From assembly GCA_036365515.1 (NCBI GenBank), contig CM070874.1:91222342-91286341 (forward strand): a stretch of 64,000 nt of DNA, given 5' to 3'. Both the position numbers and the translations under genes were made by a program. The DNA is from Torymus aiolomorphi. Its lineage: Eukaryota; Arthropoda; Insecta; Hymenoptera; Torymidae. The notes below the pieces were generated by a model. That model ran no database searches. It was not told where the DNA came from and saw nothing but the letters and a program-made list of their open reading frames with translations. Shown one piece after another: positions 25,641 to 37,239 of this stretch; positions within the stretch are counted from its first letter, which is position 1; each line of letters opens with the position of its first letter.

Positions 25641-25824
25641 TACAGACATTTTTCAAAAATCATGTATTTTGGTTCCTAACACCTCGAATATCAATTATAA
25701 CATGTTTTTACAACAACTCAAAAAATTACTATCACAAAGCTTCCTCTAAAAGGAAGCAATTCAGGCTACCTGTCCGGGTCCGGCCTAGAACTGCGTAACC
25801 CTGCAAATTGTAATGTATACTTAT

Positions 25825-27110
25825 ATTACGACCCGAGTCGGGGTCTGCGAGCAGAAAGGCACTTCTACAATGGTCGCCAAGTTGACCAATCAGGATGTGG
25901 GAACGTTTGCTCAATTAAGCGCTGAAGCGCAAGGAGCCGCGGGAAGTTTGAAATAAAATTCGAACTCGAGAGAAATAACTTTAACTTGAGGTTTATTAAA
26001 TTAATTAAGTACTTTATGAATTTTAACAAACAGATAGACTTTTGACCGTGATTCCATACAATTGCAAAATGCGTAGAATGACTTTGACCTTGGTGACTGA
26101 CACTACGACGTGGTCAGAGTGCTTGCACTAGTGCAACTGGGCAAAGCTACGAAACGTCTCATGTGCTCGGTAGCAACTGACTCGATGCCGGCGGTGTGGC
26201 CCAATTTATATTCTGGATCGTGGGTGGAGCTTCAGGTTGGTAGTGGAAGGCAGTATGGTGTAGAGGCTGTAGGACGCCAAGTTGCCTCAGAGGCCTCCCC
26301 CCACTCTGAAGTAGAATGAGCGGCGGTGGAGGCACCTTAGACCTGAAAATAGGGTCGAGAGCGATGAGCAGCGGGTGATGGGCCGCCCCCCTCCGTGGGA
26401 CGTCGCTAGTCCGTGATTGTTTGTTGACGATGGCTCGAGCCGTTGGGCTGTTGCTCCATTGCGCCATAGTTCCTTCTCGGAATTGTTTGTATTCACGTTG
26501 TGTGACCTTTGGCACTAATGGATTCTGAGAAGTGTTTACGCATTCTTGGTTCGACCGTTGACGCATTCCTGAAGGTTGGGTCCCCTTGAGCTCTTTGCTA
26601 ATTGATTCCAAGAAGTGTCATTTTGGGAATTGTTGACTCCGGCACCTTCGTCCTCTTTGTCCTTGAGTACCTCGAGCGTTGCAGCCACCTGCCACTTGAG
26701 GATTTCCTAGAATAAATAATTCCTAAAAAAGCTTTTCACCCTGAGAGAGCTTCCTTTATTTAATTGTTAATTCAATTATTAATTAACGTTATCACGTTTA
26801 TTTCGCTGTTGATCGCCCGTCTATTATTTATTTAATTACGAATGCAATTATTAACTATCGTCAGGATAGTTTATTTCTATTCAGGTTATCATAAATTCGT
26901 TAATTGTTTATTTACTATTTATTTACGGAACAGGTTAAAATTATTTATCTGATTAATTAAACAAATTCATTATTTTATTGTTGAAATCTTTATCGGGATT
27001 ATTATTTTATAGTAATACGTTACAATACGTTTGTTATTCAAATGGTTATTTATTTTGATATTTATATTGAAATTAATCTCTTAAATTCGAATTATCATTG
27101 TAGAACGATA
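25825..27110 (+). repeat. Dispersed 1.3 kb repeat, copy 1 (possible solo LTR)
   Basis: Similar along its length to 31382-32765. Both begin acgacccgagtcgg, share caatggtcgccaagttgacc and gcgctgaagcgcaaggag, then aggttggtagtgg, and end near attgtagaa. No protein remnant is seen. Size and structure would suit a solo LTR, but TG...CA ends and a TSD could not be fixed, so this is tentative. Confidence 0.6.
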
Positions 27111-27394
27111 CTAAAGCTGTGTCTCCAATAGAGTGACAAGCGTGATATCACATTGACATGGACGTTCGTGACAGCCTGTGATATCACGCGAACAGTAGGG
27201 TGGGGGTTACAATACGTTTGTTATTCAAATGGTTATTTATTTTGATATTTATATTGAAATTAATCTCTTAAATTCGAATTATCATTGTAGAACGATACTA
27301 AAGCTGTGTCTCCAATAGAGTGACAAGCGTGATATCACACTGACATGGACGTTCGTGACAGCCTGTGATATCACGCGAACAGTAGGGTGGGGGT
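27021..27394. repeat. 187-bp tandem duplication
   Basis: 27021-27207 is repeated at 27208-27394 with only an isolated difference (cacattgac against cactgac near the end). Each unit ends with gtgatatcacgcgaacagta and ggtgggggt. Confidence 0.9.
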
Positions 27395-27485
27395 AACTGC
27401 CAACTGCGAAAAAAACAGGTGTTCACGGGGAAGTGTATATTTTTTACAATTGGCAGTTACCCCCACCCTACGTTCGCGTGATATT
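27365..27485. repeat. Inverted repeat closing the tandem duplication
   Basis: agtagggtgggggtaactgc at about 27381 pairs with gcagttacccccaccctacg at about 27455, and the flanking gatatcacgcgaac pairs with gttcgcgtgatat. The loop is about 50 bp. A likely terminus of a palindromic element whose other end is the duplicated block. Confidence 0.65.
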
Positions 27486-28039
27486 TGTTATTAACAATTT
27501 GTTATTAACAATAATAGTCTTAATAACAATAAAATAATTAATTCCATAAAAGTTACTCGCAATTAATTAATAACATTACATATTTACAATTTTTTAATAT
27601 TCACTTTGTGCACAATCTAATTGATATTTCTTCTTTTTCTTATTAAAAACATTGTTCATCAACAATAAACAATATTGTTTAACAGTATGTACATGGTAAT
27701 AATTCATAATGAGCGGGCCCATTCCGTACGAAAATTTCAACACCCTATTCCCATGGAGTACTTTTTTTTTAGCGGAATGGTTTTCTAACCTCACTTTCGG
27801 TTAAAACTTATCAAAATTTGTTGATATAATGCTAAAATTGCATTAGAATAAATTAAAAAACAATTTAATAAATACTGAACAAAATAAAATTATGTTTCCT
27901 TAAAATTATTATCAAATTAATTTCATGAAACACTACAATCCTCATTCCGGCGTTTTTTCTCACTCTCATGGGAATAGGGCTTTGTAAAAACGTAACGAAA
28001 ATCCGCGCGCCATTATTCGAATTGCAAGTTCATTCCAAT

Positions 28040-28277
28040 TTTGTCGTTCCATTTAATTTTACGGAACGCATGTGTGTGGGATCGCACCCTTATATAAGGC
28101 CACCCGACGACTCGACACACCCGAGCCTGTAAAGGATGATCAGGCACTGGTACAGGTCCTAATGCCCCTAATTTTCACCTTAAAATCATTTCTACTTGGG
28201 CAGCGGGCTGCTCTCTTGCAGTAGGTAGGTATATAGGTGCTTTTGGCACCACAGCGGATACCATAATTTTGAAAACA
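28040..28277 (+). promoter_or_regulatory. CMC1 promoter region with a MITE end
   Basis: gggatcgcaccctta at about 28078-28092 is the same terminus as the TTA-flanked MITE at 46970-47117, here alone. It is followed directly by tatataagg (about 28090), a good TATA-box match about 190 bp before the start codon. The leader contains cagcgggctgctctc. Whether the TATA functions is inference. Confidence 0.45.
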
Positions 28278-29017
28278 ATGACTGAGGAGGAACTCAAGAC
28301 ACGAAAGAAAACGCAGTACTCTGTGCTGAACAAAAAGCTCGGTGGAGGTCCTCTAGGCTTGGGTAAAACTTTATTTTGAATATTTTTAGTATAAAAAAAG
28401 TTTATACATTGTTTACATTGTCATCATAAGAATAGTTTCGTTTATTTGTGAGGTTATGCGTGTTTTTGTCAGGATTTTAATTACATCTCTTTACTGTTAA
28501 TAATAAAAGATGAGAAAGTCTAACTAATAATTATAATATTGAACACTTAAAGTGAAAATTTGATTTTTTGTAGATCATTTAACATATTATTTTTTATTAC
28601 AAAACTTATGAAATATTTTCACAGGAGATCCTGATGATCAATACCTAAGAAAAGTTGAAAAAGATATTCTTATAGCAAAAAAAGTAAGAGACAGAACAAG
28701 AGAAGAAAAATGTATACCAGAAGTTTCAGGTAAATATTTTTTCTCATTTTTTTTTTATTTAAAGTCAATTTTGTAAATGAAAATACTGTTTTGTCTTAGC
28801 ATTTGCTACATGCTGTAAAGCCACTCAATATTTAATGGTATTTAAGTGTCGAAAAGAAAATGCTGAACTCAAAGAATGCTTAACAAAATGGTACCAGGAT
28901 AAAGATTTTTGGGATGAGTGTACACAGCAATACCTTAAAGAAAGATCAGATTTCAGAAGAACTGGTGAACCCAAGAAAATTAGAGACTTTAAAGCTCGCT
29001 ATACTAATAATTTTTAA
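28278..29017 (+). CDS. CMC1: COX assembly mitochondrial protein, twin CX9C
   Basis: Copper-handling or assembly factor of the mitochondrial intermembrane space needed for cytochrome c oxidase biogenesis. Three exons (28278-28362, 28625-28729, 28800-29017) join with GT-AG introns to 135 residues. A conserved block DPDDQYLRKVEKD leads into a CHCH fold with twin CX9C motifs: C-IPEVSAFAT-C and C-RKENAELKE-C. A second Cys next to the first motif and a CX10 spacing in between also match the family. The C-terminus (YLKERSDFRRTG) is typical. Proteins of this class are imported through the Mia40 disulfide relay without a cleaved presequence, which fits the absence of one here. It is convergent with TSEN2, with stop codons 237 bp apart. 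Confidence 0.95.
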
Positions 29018-29254
29018 ATATATTATTTGCTTAAGACAGTAGGCTATTACGATTGTTTTATATGTAAAGATCTAAATTGTTGACTGTATCTATTATGTAA
29101 CTTTATAATTTCAATTTCATAAAAAGAATAACACAAGTTTTCATGTACAAAGAATTTACAGTTGACAATAGTTTATGAATAAATGTATTTAAAAGTAAGT
29201 ATATGTAAATTTTTTTATGAAAATAGTATTGTATAAAATTACACCTCACTACAA

Positions 29255-30933
29255 CTATGATGAGTAATAATCATCTTCATCTTCATCATCACCATTATCA
29301 TCGTCTATGTTATTACCAGATGTATCATAATTTAATTTCCATCGCCTCCATAGTACTTCTCTTACAGTGAACTGAGATAGAACATCAGGAGATGTTGGTA
29401 TAATATCAGTTGGTACAGAGGATGGCCACAATACTTGAGCAAATAAAATTTCCTGTAAAATTGCACAATGTCTAAATAAATTTACGACATATTTTCTTAT
29501 TTATGTAATGATATATACCTTCCCAACTGTTTCAGCTAATCTTTGGAGACCATAAAGCTTATTCCATATCATATTTCTAACTACTTTATTTTCAATTCTT
29601 TTGATAGTGACTGCATCCAGAACATCAATTATTACAATATATGAGGCATGATAATGTGGTGGGCCTTCTTTATAAAGTACTAAAAATATATTCTTTATTA
29701 GATAATGTTATAGATTCAATAAATATTAGAAAACTTTTAATACTTACAAAAGTCACCTCCGTACTTTAAACCAGGTTTCACAACCCATCCTTTACTGCGA
29801 AAGTAGTGATATGTAACATATTTTTGCAAAAATGCTGATTGTTCCTTACAAAAATAATTCCATGTTTCTGCAATACTAAGATATTTTCCATCAAAATCTA
29901 TAACTCTTAAACATCCTAAACCATACATTAAAAAGAAAGTTTCCTCAAACGTAAGATGTAATGTTTCTCTTACTGGGAAATTTTCATGTTTTATTTCTGG
30001 TTTAATATTTATCAAATAATTTTCTGTCTCTGAATCACTATCTGGTAAAACTAATACTTTTCCTTGCAAATCAGAGATATCTTTATTATATTCACTAACA
30101 ATTTGTATTTCTTCATCAAACAAATCATTTCTGTGAAAATTATTTTGCTGAAAATTATCAGTAGAAAGCTCACACACATCTTCTTCTTCTGTTGAATCAA
30201 GAATAACTTCATCCACTTCCATATTTATTTGATTATCTTGTCCATTTGTTTGAATATTGTTAGTGTCATGCTCTAAAATTTCAATATCACTGGTTGATTT
30301 ATCTTTCATTGTAGGAGATCCTGAAAGAGTTAAAACATCTGACTCTTGACTCCTAGATAAATTATCTTCTAAATTTTTATAACGGTCACCTTTCTCTCCT
30401 GTTTTTTCATTTTTATCTATAAAAAAAGTTTAGGATTGTTAACAATATTTATATAACTATTAAGTAATTTGATTTAAATAAGTATTTTTATAAATACCTG
30501 TTATTTCTTCATTATTTGCCTTATCATTTTTTCCATCATCTAAAAATGTTTCTGAACTAAGTTTTTGAACTTCACTAATCCATTCTTGTCGCCTTTGCCA
30601 CTGCCTCTTACGAATAATAGGTGGTGCATTATGTCGGATTCTTCCAAAACTTGGTTGACTCCTTGATAAAGAACCTTTTCCAAAATAGCCCTAAAAGTAA
30701 AAATTGCATGTGATACTCACATTAGATTTAATATTTACCTTCAGGGAATAAATGGTACTGATTACCATTTTGTGAATTATTTCCATTTCTGTGGGATCTG
30801 CAACACATGATCCCAAAGCTGTTAGACTTGCATGGAATATAGTCAACTCCGCTTTACTGCCAAATACTAAAGGCAATGAGGACTTTGGATCAAATGCTGA
30901 TTTTTTTTTACGCTTAGGCTCTTTAAGTTCCAT
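29255..30933 (-). CDS. TSEN2: tRNA-splicing endonuclease catalytic subunit Sen2
   Basis: Cuts the 5' splice site of intron-containing pre-tRNAs as part of the four-subunit TSEN complex. Five exons on the minus strand (30739-30933, 30498-30690, 30416-29748, 29679-29519, 29452-29255) join in frame to 471 residues, close to the human length. The N-terminal block GYFGKGSLSRSQPSFG is diagnostic. The middle of exon 3 (roughly residues 150-280) is acidic and poorly conserved. The C-terminal endonuclease fold has LTFEETFFLMYGLGCL, YFRSKGWVVKPGLKYGGDF, then the catalytic Tyr (LLYKEGPP, about 355), His (HYHASYIVI, about 363) and Lys (VGK, about 406), all encoded by exon 4. The acidic C-terminal tail ends DDYYSS. 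No break is seen. Confidence 0.95.
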
Positions 30934-31381
30934 TGTTTAATCAAATTTTTGTCCTTTATCATCATTCCTTTAAATATTTTCTATGATTTTCATTTTGCTT
31001 CAATAACTACAACAATACATAAAAAATTTAGAAATAACCTTTCCATGATTTGATGGTTTCTATTTTTTGTAATATGCACTTTTTCATAAAGACTTATTTA
31101 GACATATTAAAAGTATATGAAATTTGTTAAAAATAATTCAAAAAGTTTTTAACAAATAGCTTAATATTAATCACAAATTAGATTTTTAACTTAAATGACC
31201 GGCAAGATCCTTTATTTCAATAACTGAACTCGTTCTGAATATTTGACTAAGAATCAGAAACTCTAACAACAAATGTGAGTAAGATATACCAGTAACATTG
31301 TCTCGGTTGTTTTTGCGCTTCATCAGTTTCAAACTAATATATATATATATTATTTATTCCCGACAGCGCAAAATACAGTGA
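30934..31381. other. Upstream of TSEN2, no other gene
   Basis: AT-rich DNA with a short (ta)n at about 31339-31351. The TSEN2 promoter is expected here on the minus strand but no element is recognisable. Confidence 0.4.
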
Positions 31382-32765
31382 TACGACCCGAGTCGGGCTC
31401 GGCAAGCAGAAAGGCGCTTCTGCAATGGTCGCCAAGTTGACCAGTCGGAACGTGGAATTCGTTTGCTCAATTAAGCGCTGAAGCGCAAGGAGTCGCGGAA
31501 AGTTTAAATAAACTCGAACTCGAGAGAATAAACTTTAATTTGAATTTATTGAATTAATTCAGAACTTTGTTAATTTTGACAACCAATAAACTTTAGAACC
31601 GTGACTCTATATAATTCAATGACTATTTAAAGCTTCTGGGCGCAACATGCACAAAGTGCAGCAGAGTACCAAAAATATTGATAACGACCCGAGCTCTAGC
31701 TACTAAGCGTCTCATGTGCTCGGTAGCGACTGACCCTGGCGGCTCGGGGCTCTTCTTTTATACCCCTAACGCGGACCTCAGCCGTTGACAAGGATCCTAG
31801 GAGAAACGCTATTGGTCGGTAGCTTCAGGTTGGTAGTGGGAGGCAGTATGGTGTAGAGGTTGTAGGGCGCCAGGTTGCCTCAGAAGCCTTCCCCCACTCC
31901 CAAGTGAGGAGAGTGGCGATGGAGGGGCCCTAGACCAGAAAACAGGGTCGAGAGCGATGAGCAGCGGGTGACGGACCGCCTCCCTCCAGTGGCGCGGGAC
32001 GCCGCTAGTATGTGATTGGCTGTTGACGATGGCTCGGGCCGTTAGGTTGTTGCGCCACTGCGCCGTAGTTCTGGGAATTGTTTGTCTCTCGTCGGGTGAC
32101 CGTTGGCACTAATCGATTCTGAGAACTGTTTACGCATTCCTGCTTCGACCGTTGATGCATTCCTGAAACTCTTGACCTTGAAATGGATTAAGTTTCCTCG
32201 AGCCCTTCGCTAATTGATTCTCGGAAGCGTTCACGTCTTTTGTTTATCCTTGAATTGTTTCTCAAGCTGCTGGCTGTCCTTGGGAATTTCTGTAACAGAG
32301 CTTCTTCACACCTGAGCGAGCTTCCCTAATTAATTATTATTACACCTGCCATTATTTATCGAATCGCTAATTATTATAACGTAATTACTATTTATCGTCC
32401 AAATAGTTATTAATTTAATCGCAGATTACTACCGTTTATTTAGTTTTATTGCTAATCTCAATTTGTTCGTTAGTGCGTTGACCTTGCCATTGATAGTTTA
32501 ATTATACGGACGCAGTTACTAATTGTTAAAGGTAATTAGTTAATAAATTCATTATCGCTTGTTTATTATCGATTCCTATTCGAGTTATTGTTAATTACTT
32601 GTTTATAATTTAGTTAATTAACTAATTAATATATAGATTCTACTATTAGAATTTTGGATCGAGATTGTTATAGGAACGCATTCCATTATTATTATTTTAT
32701 TTATTATTTTATTTAACTCTCATAAGAAATCAGTATTGAAGGTTCTATTGTAGAATTGCCTTTAT
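31382..32765 (+). repeat. Dispersed 1.3-1.4 kb repeat, copy 2
   Basis: Direct-orientation relative of 25825-27110, starting acgacccgagtcgg and sharing ttcaggttggtagtgg and gcgacggctg-like GC-rich middle sequence. The two copies flank the CMC1-TSEN2 gene pair. It is diverged by many small indels, so it is old. Confidence 0.6.
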
Positions 32766-32835
32766 GAGTTGCACGACTCGTTTACGCAAACGCAGTTCAT
32801 AACAACAGTGTTATGAACTGCGTTCGTGTGAGGGA

Positions 32836-33086
32836 AGGGCCACATATGTGAATACGCTTGCGTACGAATCCGCATAGCGCAGTGAAGTCACTAGGAAAAC
32901 TTTGTAATGCCAACTTTGCAGGAAAGTCACTATGGTTTCGTGAGGAACTTCTATTGTTGAGAGGGTTCACGAAGTCATACTGACTTTCCTGTACAGTTGG
33001 CACTAGCGAGTTTCGCTTAGGCCGTCTAGTGATTCCGCCGCGTCCTACGCATTCATGCGCAAGCGTATTCACATATGTGGCCCTGG
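32836..33086. mobile_element. Palindromic MITE
   Basis: The ends gggccacatatgtgaatacg and its complement lie 250 bp apart. An inner pair, caactttgcaggaaagtc against gactttcctgtacagttg, continues the stem. The TSD is unclear. Another short inverted pair, aactgcgtt around a loop, lies just left at about 32785-32822. Confidence 0.7.
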
Positions 33087-33384
33087 TCTGAACGAGGAGC
33101 AGAATATTTAGGATCGGTCTACAATGATAATTTCGAGTGTAAAAGATTGATTTCAACATAATATCAAATAAATCAACCAATTAAATACCAAACGTATTGA
33201 AACGTATTTCCATAAAATAAAAACCTGTGGAAGATTTTAACAATAGAATAATTAATTTGTTTCAGATAATTTATATCAATCGTTCCGTAAATAAATAATG
33301 AATAAACAATAATGAGTAAACGATTTACGATAACGCAAATAGAAATAAATGACTAACGATAAATTGAACATGACTAACGATAAA

Positions 33385-33612
33385 CTGAAATTGAACAAGA
33401 AGTTATAAACAGAGAAGTTTCGTTTAATGATCTACAAACTCTTAACAATAAAATAGATATTAAAACTAATTGTATAATGTATATTAATATTAGAAGTTTA
33501 AATGCAAATTTTGATAAGTTACAAATTTTAGTTAAGAGTCTGAAGATAAAACCATATATAATTGTATATTCGGAATCGTGGAACCTTGAGCACTACAGAT
33601 ATTTTAGATTAT
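33385..33612 (+). pseudogene. LINE endonuclease domain, piece 1
   Basis: An open frame with INIRSLNANFDKLQILV and IIVYSESWNLEHYRYF, the start of an apurinic-type (exonuclease/endonuclease/phosphatase) domain of a non-LTR retrotransposon. The frame stops when palindrome P begins at 33613. The next residues are encoded at 46942. A stop at 33382-33384 precedes it in the same frame. Confidence 0.85.
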
Positions 33613-34036
33613 AGGCCTCGACATGAGAAAAGGATCAAACATCAAAGAGGTACAACGACACAGATACACGAATAACATGGGTTACTATATTTATATATAG
33701 AGGAATAGTGAGGAACAGTGATGGGATTATCGGGAGAATTCTCCCGACCGTAATCACAGGCCGAAATGTTTGAATGTTGGCAGCAGCGCGACACGCGAGC
33801 GAGCCGCAACGTTCCGATTTCGGATTCCTCGTCTTATCGTCTGACTTATCAAAACAGTGGGAAAGCGTATTAGGAGGTTAGAGTATTAATATTATTTTTG
33901 AATGTGAAAGTAATGATTCAACCAAAATTGACTGGAATTACTATTGTGAAGTGACTGTTGTTATTGAGTAAGTATTTTGATTTACTTTTTATATTTACAT
34001 ATTTACATTACACTAATTTTTTTTTTTTTCTTTTAG

Positions 34037-35310
34037 GAAAGTGCCACATTATTTTTTACTAATTTATACAAATTACAACACTGTAATTAAAGATGTGATA
34101 GCTGGTGTTCGTGATGTTTTTTTGGATGAAAGTGTGGCTGAGCAAGTAGTTCTTCGAGAGTTGAAGAGATTGATGTCGATGAAGACTATTGTAGTAAATC
34201 CTGATCCTCCAGAGGCACAACCACCTGTATTAAATACTTATGCGAGTACCTCATCCAACAAACCCGGTCAAAAATATCCAGTTGGGAAATCCAACTGGAT
34301 TTTCCAAGAGGGAAATCCAGCTGGGGAAGAGTGGATTCCAGCTGGATTTTGGTGGATTTCCAGTCGGATTCCCAGTTGATGATATCAAATATTCCCACCC
34401 ATTTTTAACTGGATTAAATGGAAATCCACTTATAATAAATGGGAATTCCTGGGCGAAGGCGGAAATCCATGTAAAAATCCAGTTAAATGTTGGTGGGAAT
34501 CCACCTAACTTTCGCATTTCTATTAAATGGGAATCCACTCAAAATTCTACTTAATAATAAATGGGAATCCCAGCGTGACGGCGGAAATCCATGTAAAAAT
34601 CCAGTTTAATATAGATGGGAATCCATCTAACTTTCGCTTTTCTATTCAATGGAAATCCAGTTAATAATGCATAGGAATCCTGTTATATCTAGGTGGGAAT
34701 CCACTTAAATATCCAGTTAAAAATGGGTGGGAATATTTGGTATCATCAACTGGGAATCCGACGGGAAATCCACCAAAATCCAGCTGGAATCCACTCTTCC
34801 CCAGCTGGATTTCCCTCTTGGAAAATCCAGTTGGATTTCCCAACTGGATATTTTTGACCGGGAACTGGCTTCAAAAGTAAGAGTTCATTTGTTGTTTATA
34901 GCCTTCGTCAGTTTCAATTTATAAAATAAATTACTCGCAATTTAATTTTATTATATAGGAAATATGAGTACCAATGCTGCTAAAACACAAGCTGCATCAG
35001 GGGTGCAACAATAATTCCAAGAGCTCGTCTAGTGCTGCTTCGCCTCCAATACAACAGTAACAAGTGTCACAGCCAGCGATATACAACCTTCTCCAATTCA
35101 TCATCAAGCCCAACTGCAACCTCAGCCTCAACCTCAACAAATGACGTATCTAATAAAATATGTTCAGCACATGCAGAGTATGCCAGTTCAACAACAAGTT
35201 TGGCAAATGCAACAGATTCAACAAGTTCAAAAAGTTGGCTGTATTGCTATGACACAAATACATTTATGGTAGAAAACGCTATAATACAACACAAGCCATG
35301 GAAATGAATT
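34037..35310 (+). pseudogene. TFIIA alpha/beta (GTF2A1) gene fragment, FB2 left arm
   Basis: An acceptor (ttttag at 34036) opens an exon with NTVIKDVIAGVRDVFLDES, the N-terminal four-helix-bundle segment of the TFIIA large subunit, then PDPPEAQPPV. The exon should end at the donor gtaaga (34877) but is split by the 600-bp element at 34263-34862. After an intron (34877-34958) a second exon opens and reads into a Gln/Pro-rich linker (about 35060-35150) as in TFIIA-L, but in-frame stops and frame changes intervene. The C-terminal beta domain is absent. Retained introns mean DNA-level capture, not retroposition. Confidence 0.75.
34263..34862. mobile_element. 600-bp CCCGGTC element, copy 2, in FB2 left arm
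   Basis: Exactly 600 bp, in reverse orientation to the copy at 15384-15983. It is flanked by AA (34261-34262 and 34863-34864). The FB2 right arm, read in reverse near 46055, carries the uninterrupted site (ccaacaaagtggcttc), one substitution from the flanks here. It disrupts the GTF2A1-like exon. Confidence 0.88.
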
Positions 35311-35740
35311 AACTCTTAGCTAGTCTGGGAAATACAACTTCTTCAACTGGAACATTAAGTCAAAAGTTATTGACAATTAATGTGATGTTTTTGCAAAAAT
35401 TTGGAGAAGGAGCATTAATTAAGTAAGAAATGTTTTTATTGTTTTTACCGCATTTGCATCTATCATTGCTATGATAAAATTATTCCTTAAAGTCTTCTAT
35501 AATTTTATCAATTATAATTTAATATGCCAATTGACGTATAATTTATATGACAAACAGTATAGTAATTTTTGTAATGATCAAATGAGTAAATATTAACACG
35601 AATAAAAATGGATATTAAAAGTTTTTCATAAATTAATTTTCTTTTTATAGCAAAATTTTATAAAGCAGAATTACAGACTGGAAGTCAATATGTCAAAGCC
35701 ATAAAAATGTCATGTAGCTATTAAAAATGTATCCTTAGTC

Positions 35741-35860
35741 GAAGGATTAAGAGCTTGCCAGAATCCTAATGGATCTTTTACGGCTATGGTGACTGCTTGT
35801 GAGAGTGATACGAGGTTTGTTTATTGTGCCTGCTGTGTGTCAGCTATTCTGGATGACTGA
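35741..35860 (+). pseudogene. PGGT1B-like exon, FB2 left arm
   Basis: Reads EGLRACQNPNGSF and then ESDTRFVYCACCVSAILDD, the repeat region of the geranylgeranyltransferase type I beta subunit (protein prenylation). The next codon is TGA (35858-35860) where the family has Trp. The same stop is present in the other arm, so it predates arm homogenisation. Only this exon is recognisable. Confidence 0.75.
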
Positions 35861-36118
35861 TCTAGAGTATAGATAAGTATACAAGTTTTATATAAAAAAA
35901 GTACAAATAAAGTTTAAGTATAGTTACTTTGTAAAAACTTTTATTTTTACAGCGCCGTCAAGAATTTATGGATTATTTCTTTTATTTTCAATCGTACTGT
36001 TTCCTGGCATCAAACAGAGACACTTAGTACCTTAAAAAAGATACTCGTGCCTTCCCATTGGATCTCATAGGCCCTAGGAGCTTCTGTATTCAGCAAAATA
36101 AAAAGAAATTGCTATTTT

Positions 36119-37050
36119 CATCATAAACACTGATAAAAACAATGAAAAGTTTAAACGTATAAAAGGCAAAAGAGTAGTTCAGTTAAAGTTTAAAATAAGT
36201 AACAAAAACAAAATCTTATTCACAAATGTGCGAAATATAAAAATAAGTAAAAATAGATCAATGTGCAGTATTATCTACATGCAAGTGTACAAGTTAACGC
36301 GTGTCAACTTTAATATTCATATTAATCTGTTCGTAAATGATATTGTGATGATTATTGTGGATGGTGCTGCTTAAGCTATAAGTGTATTTTAGTTGAATAA
36401 TTGTGGTGATTGCGTGTAAATGTAATAATAACTTTTAATTGAAGAACAATTAAAATATCGCCAAACCTTATGTTGAAAATACTTTTTGCTAACAGTGTTG
36501 TATTCTTTCATAGTGTTATGGTATAAAGATTTATTTTCAATGTCTTCACAATTCTCACATATTAAAATTGATAGTTCACCATGGTGGAAGTTTAAGTTAT
36601 GTGTTACATTTTGAAAAAATATAATCTGAACAGTTTGTTGGAGTTTTTACAATGTTTGGAAGTGTTTGATATGAAAATGAACAAATTAGGTGTATGTTTA
36701 AAATTGACAATTCAGCTTGTATTTTTCAAAATACAACACATGACTTAAACTGACACTATGGTGAACTGTCAATTTTAATATGTGAGGATTGTAAATGAAT
36801 CATTGAAAATAAATCTTTATACCGTAGCACTATGGAAGAATACAACATCATTAACAACAAATATTTTCAATAACATGTTTTGCCTATATTTTAATTGTTC
36901 TTGAATAAAAAGTTATTATTACATTTACCTCAACTTAATATAAACACAAAACAGTTGTAATAATTAACATAAATAAACTAGTTTATGTTATTTCATAAAA
37001 TAAGTAAAGAGTAATTAAAATTTTCATTGTGTTCATCAGTGTTTACGATA
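36119..37050. repeat. Palindrome nested in FB2 left arm
   Basis: About 930 bp folding on itself. Matching pairs include ttattttcaatg with cattgaaaataa and cacatattaaaattga with tcaattttaatatgtg. The mirror in the right arm is about 43860-44820. Noncoding. Confidence 0.65.
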
Positions 37051-37239
37051 AAGTTTGCATTTTATACGTATAATGTAGCAGTGCTTATTTTGTGACTTAT
37101 TTTGTAAATCTCTGATTGGCTGTTTTTTAGTGTACGTACCTTAATCTAAACAAAACAAAAATAGGGTGAGAATAGTTTTTGCTCGACAAATTTTTATCTG
37201 AATCCTTTTTCAAACCCTCTTGAAAATAATTATATTCAT

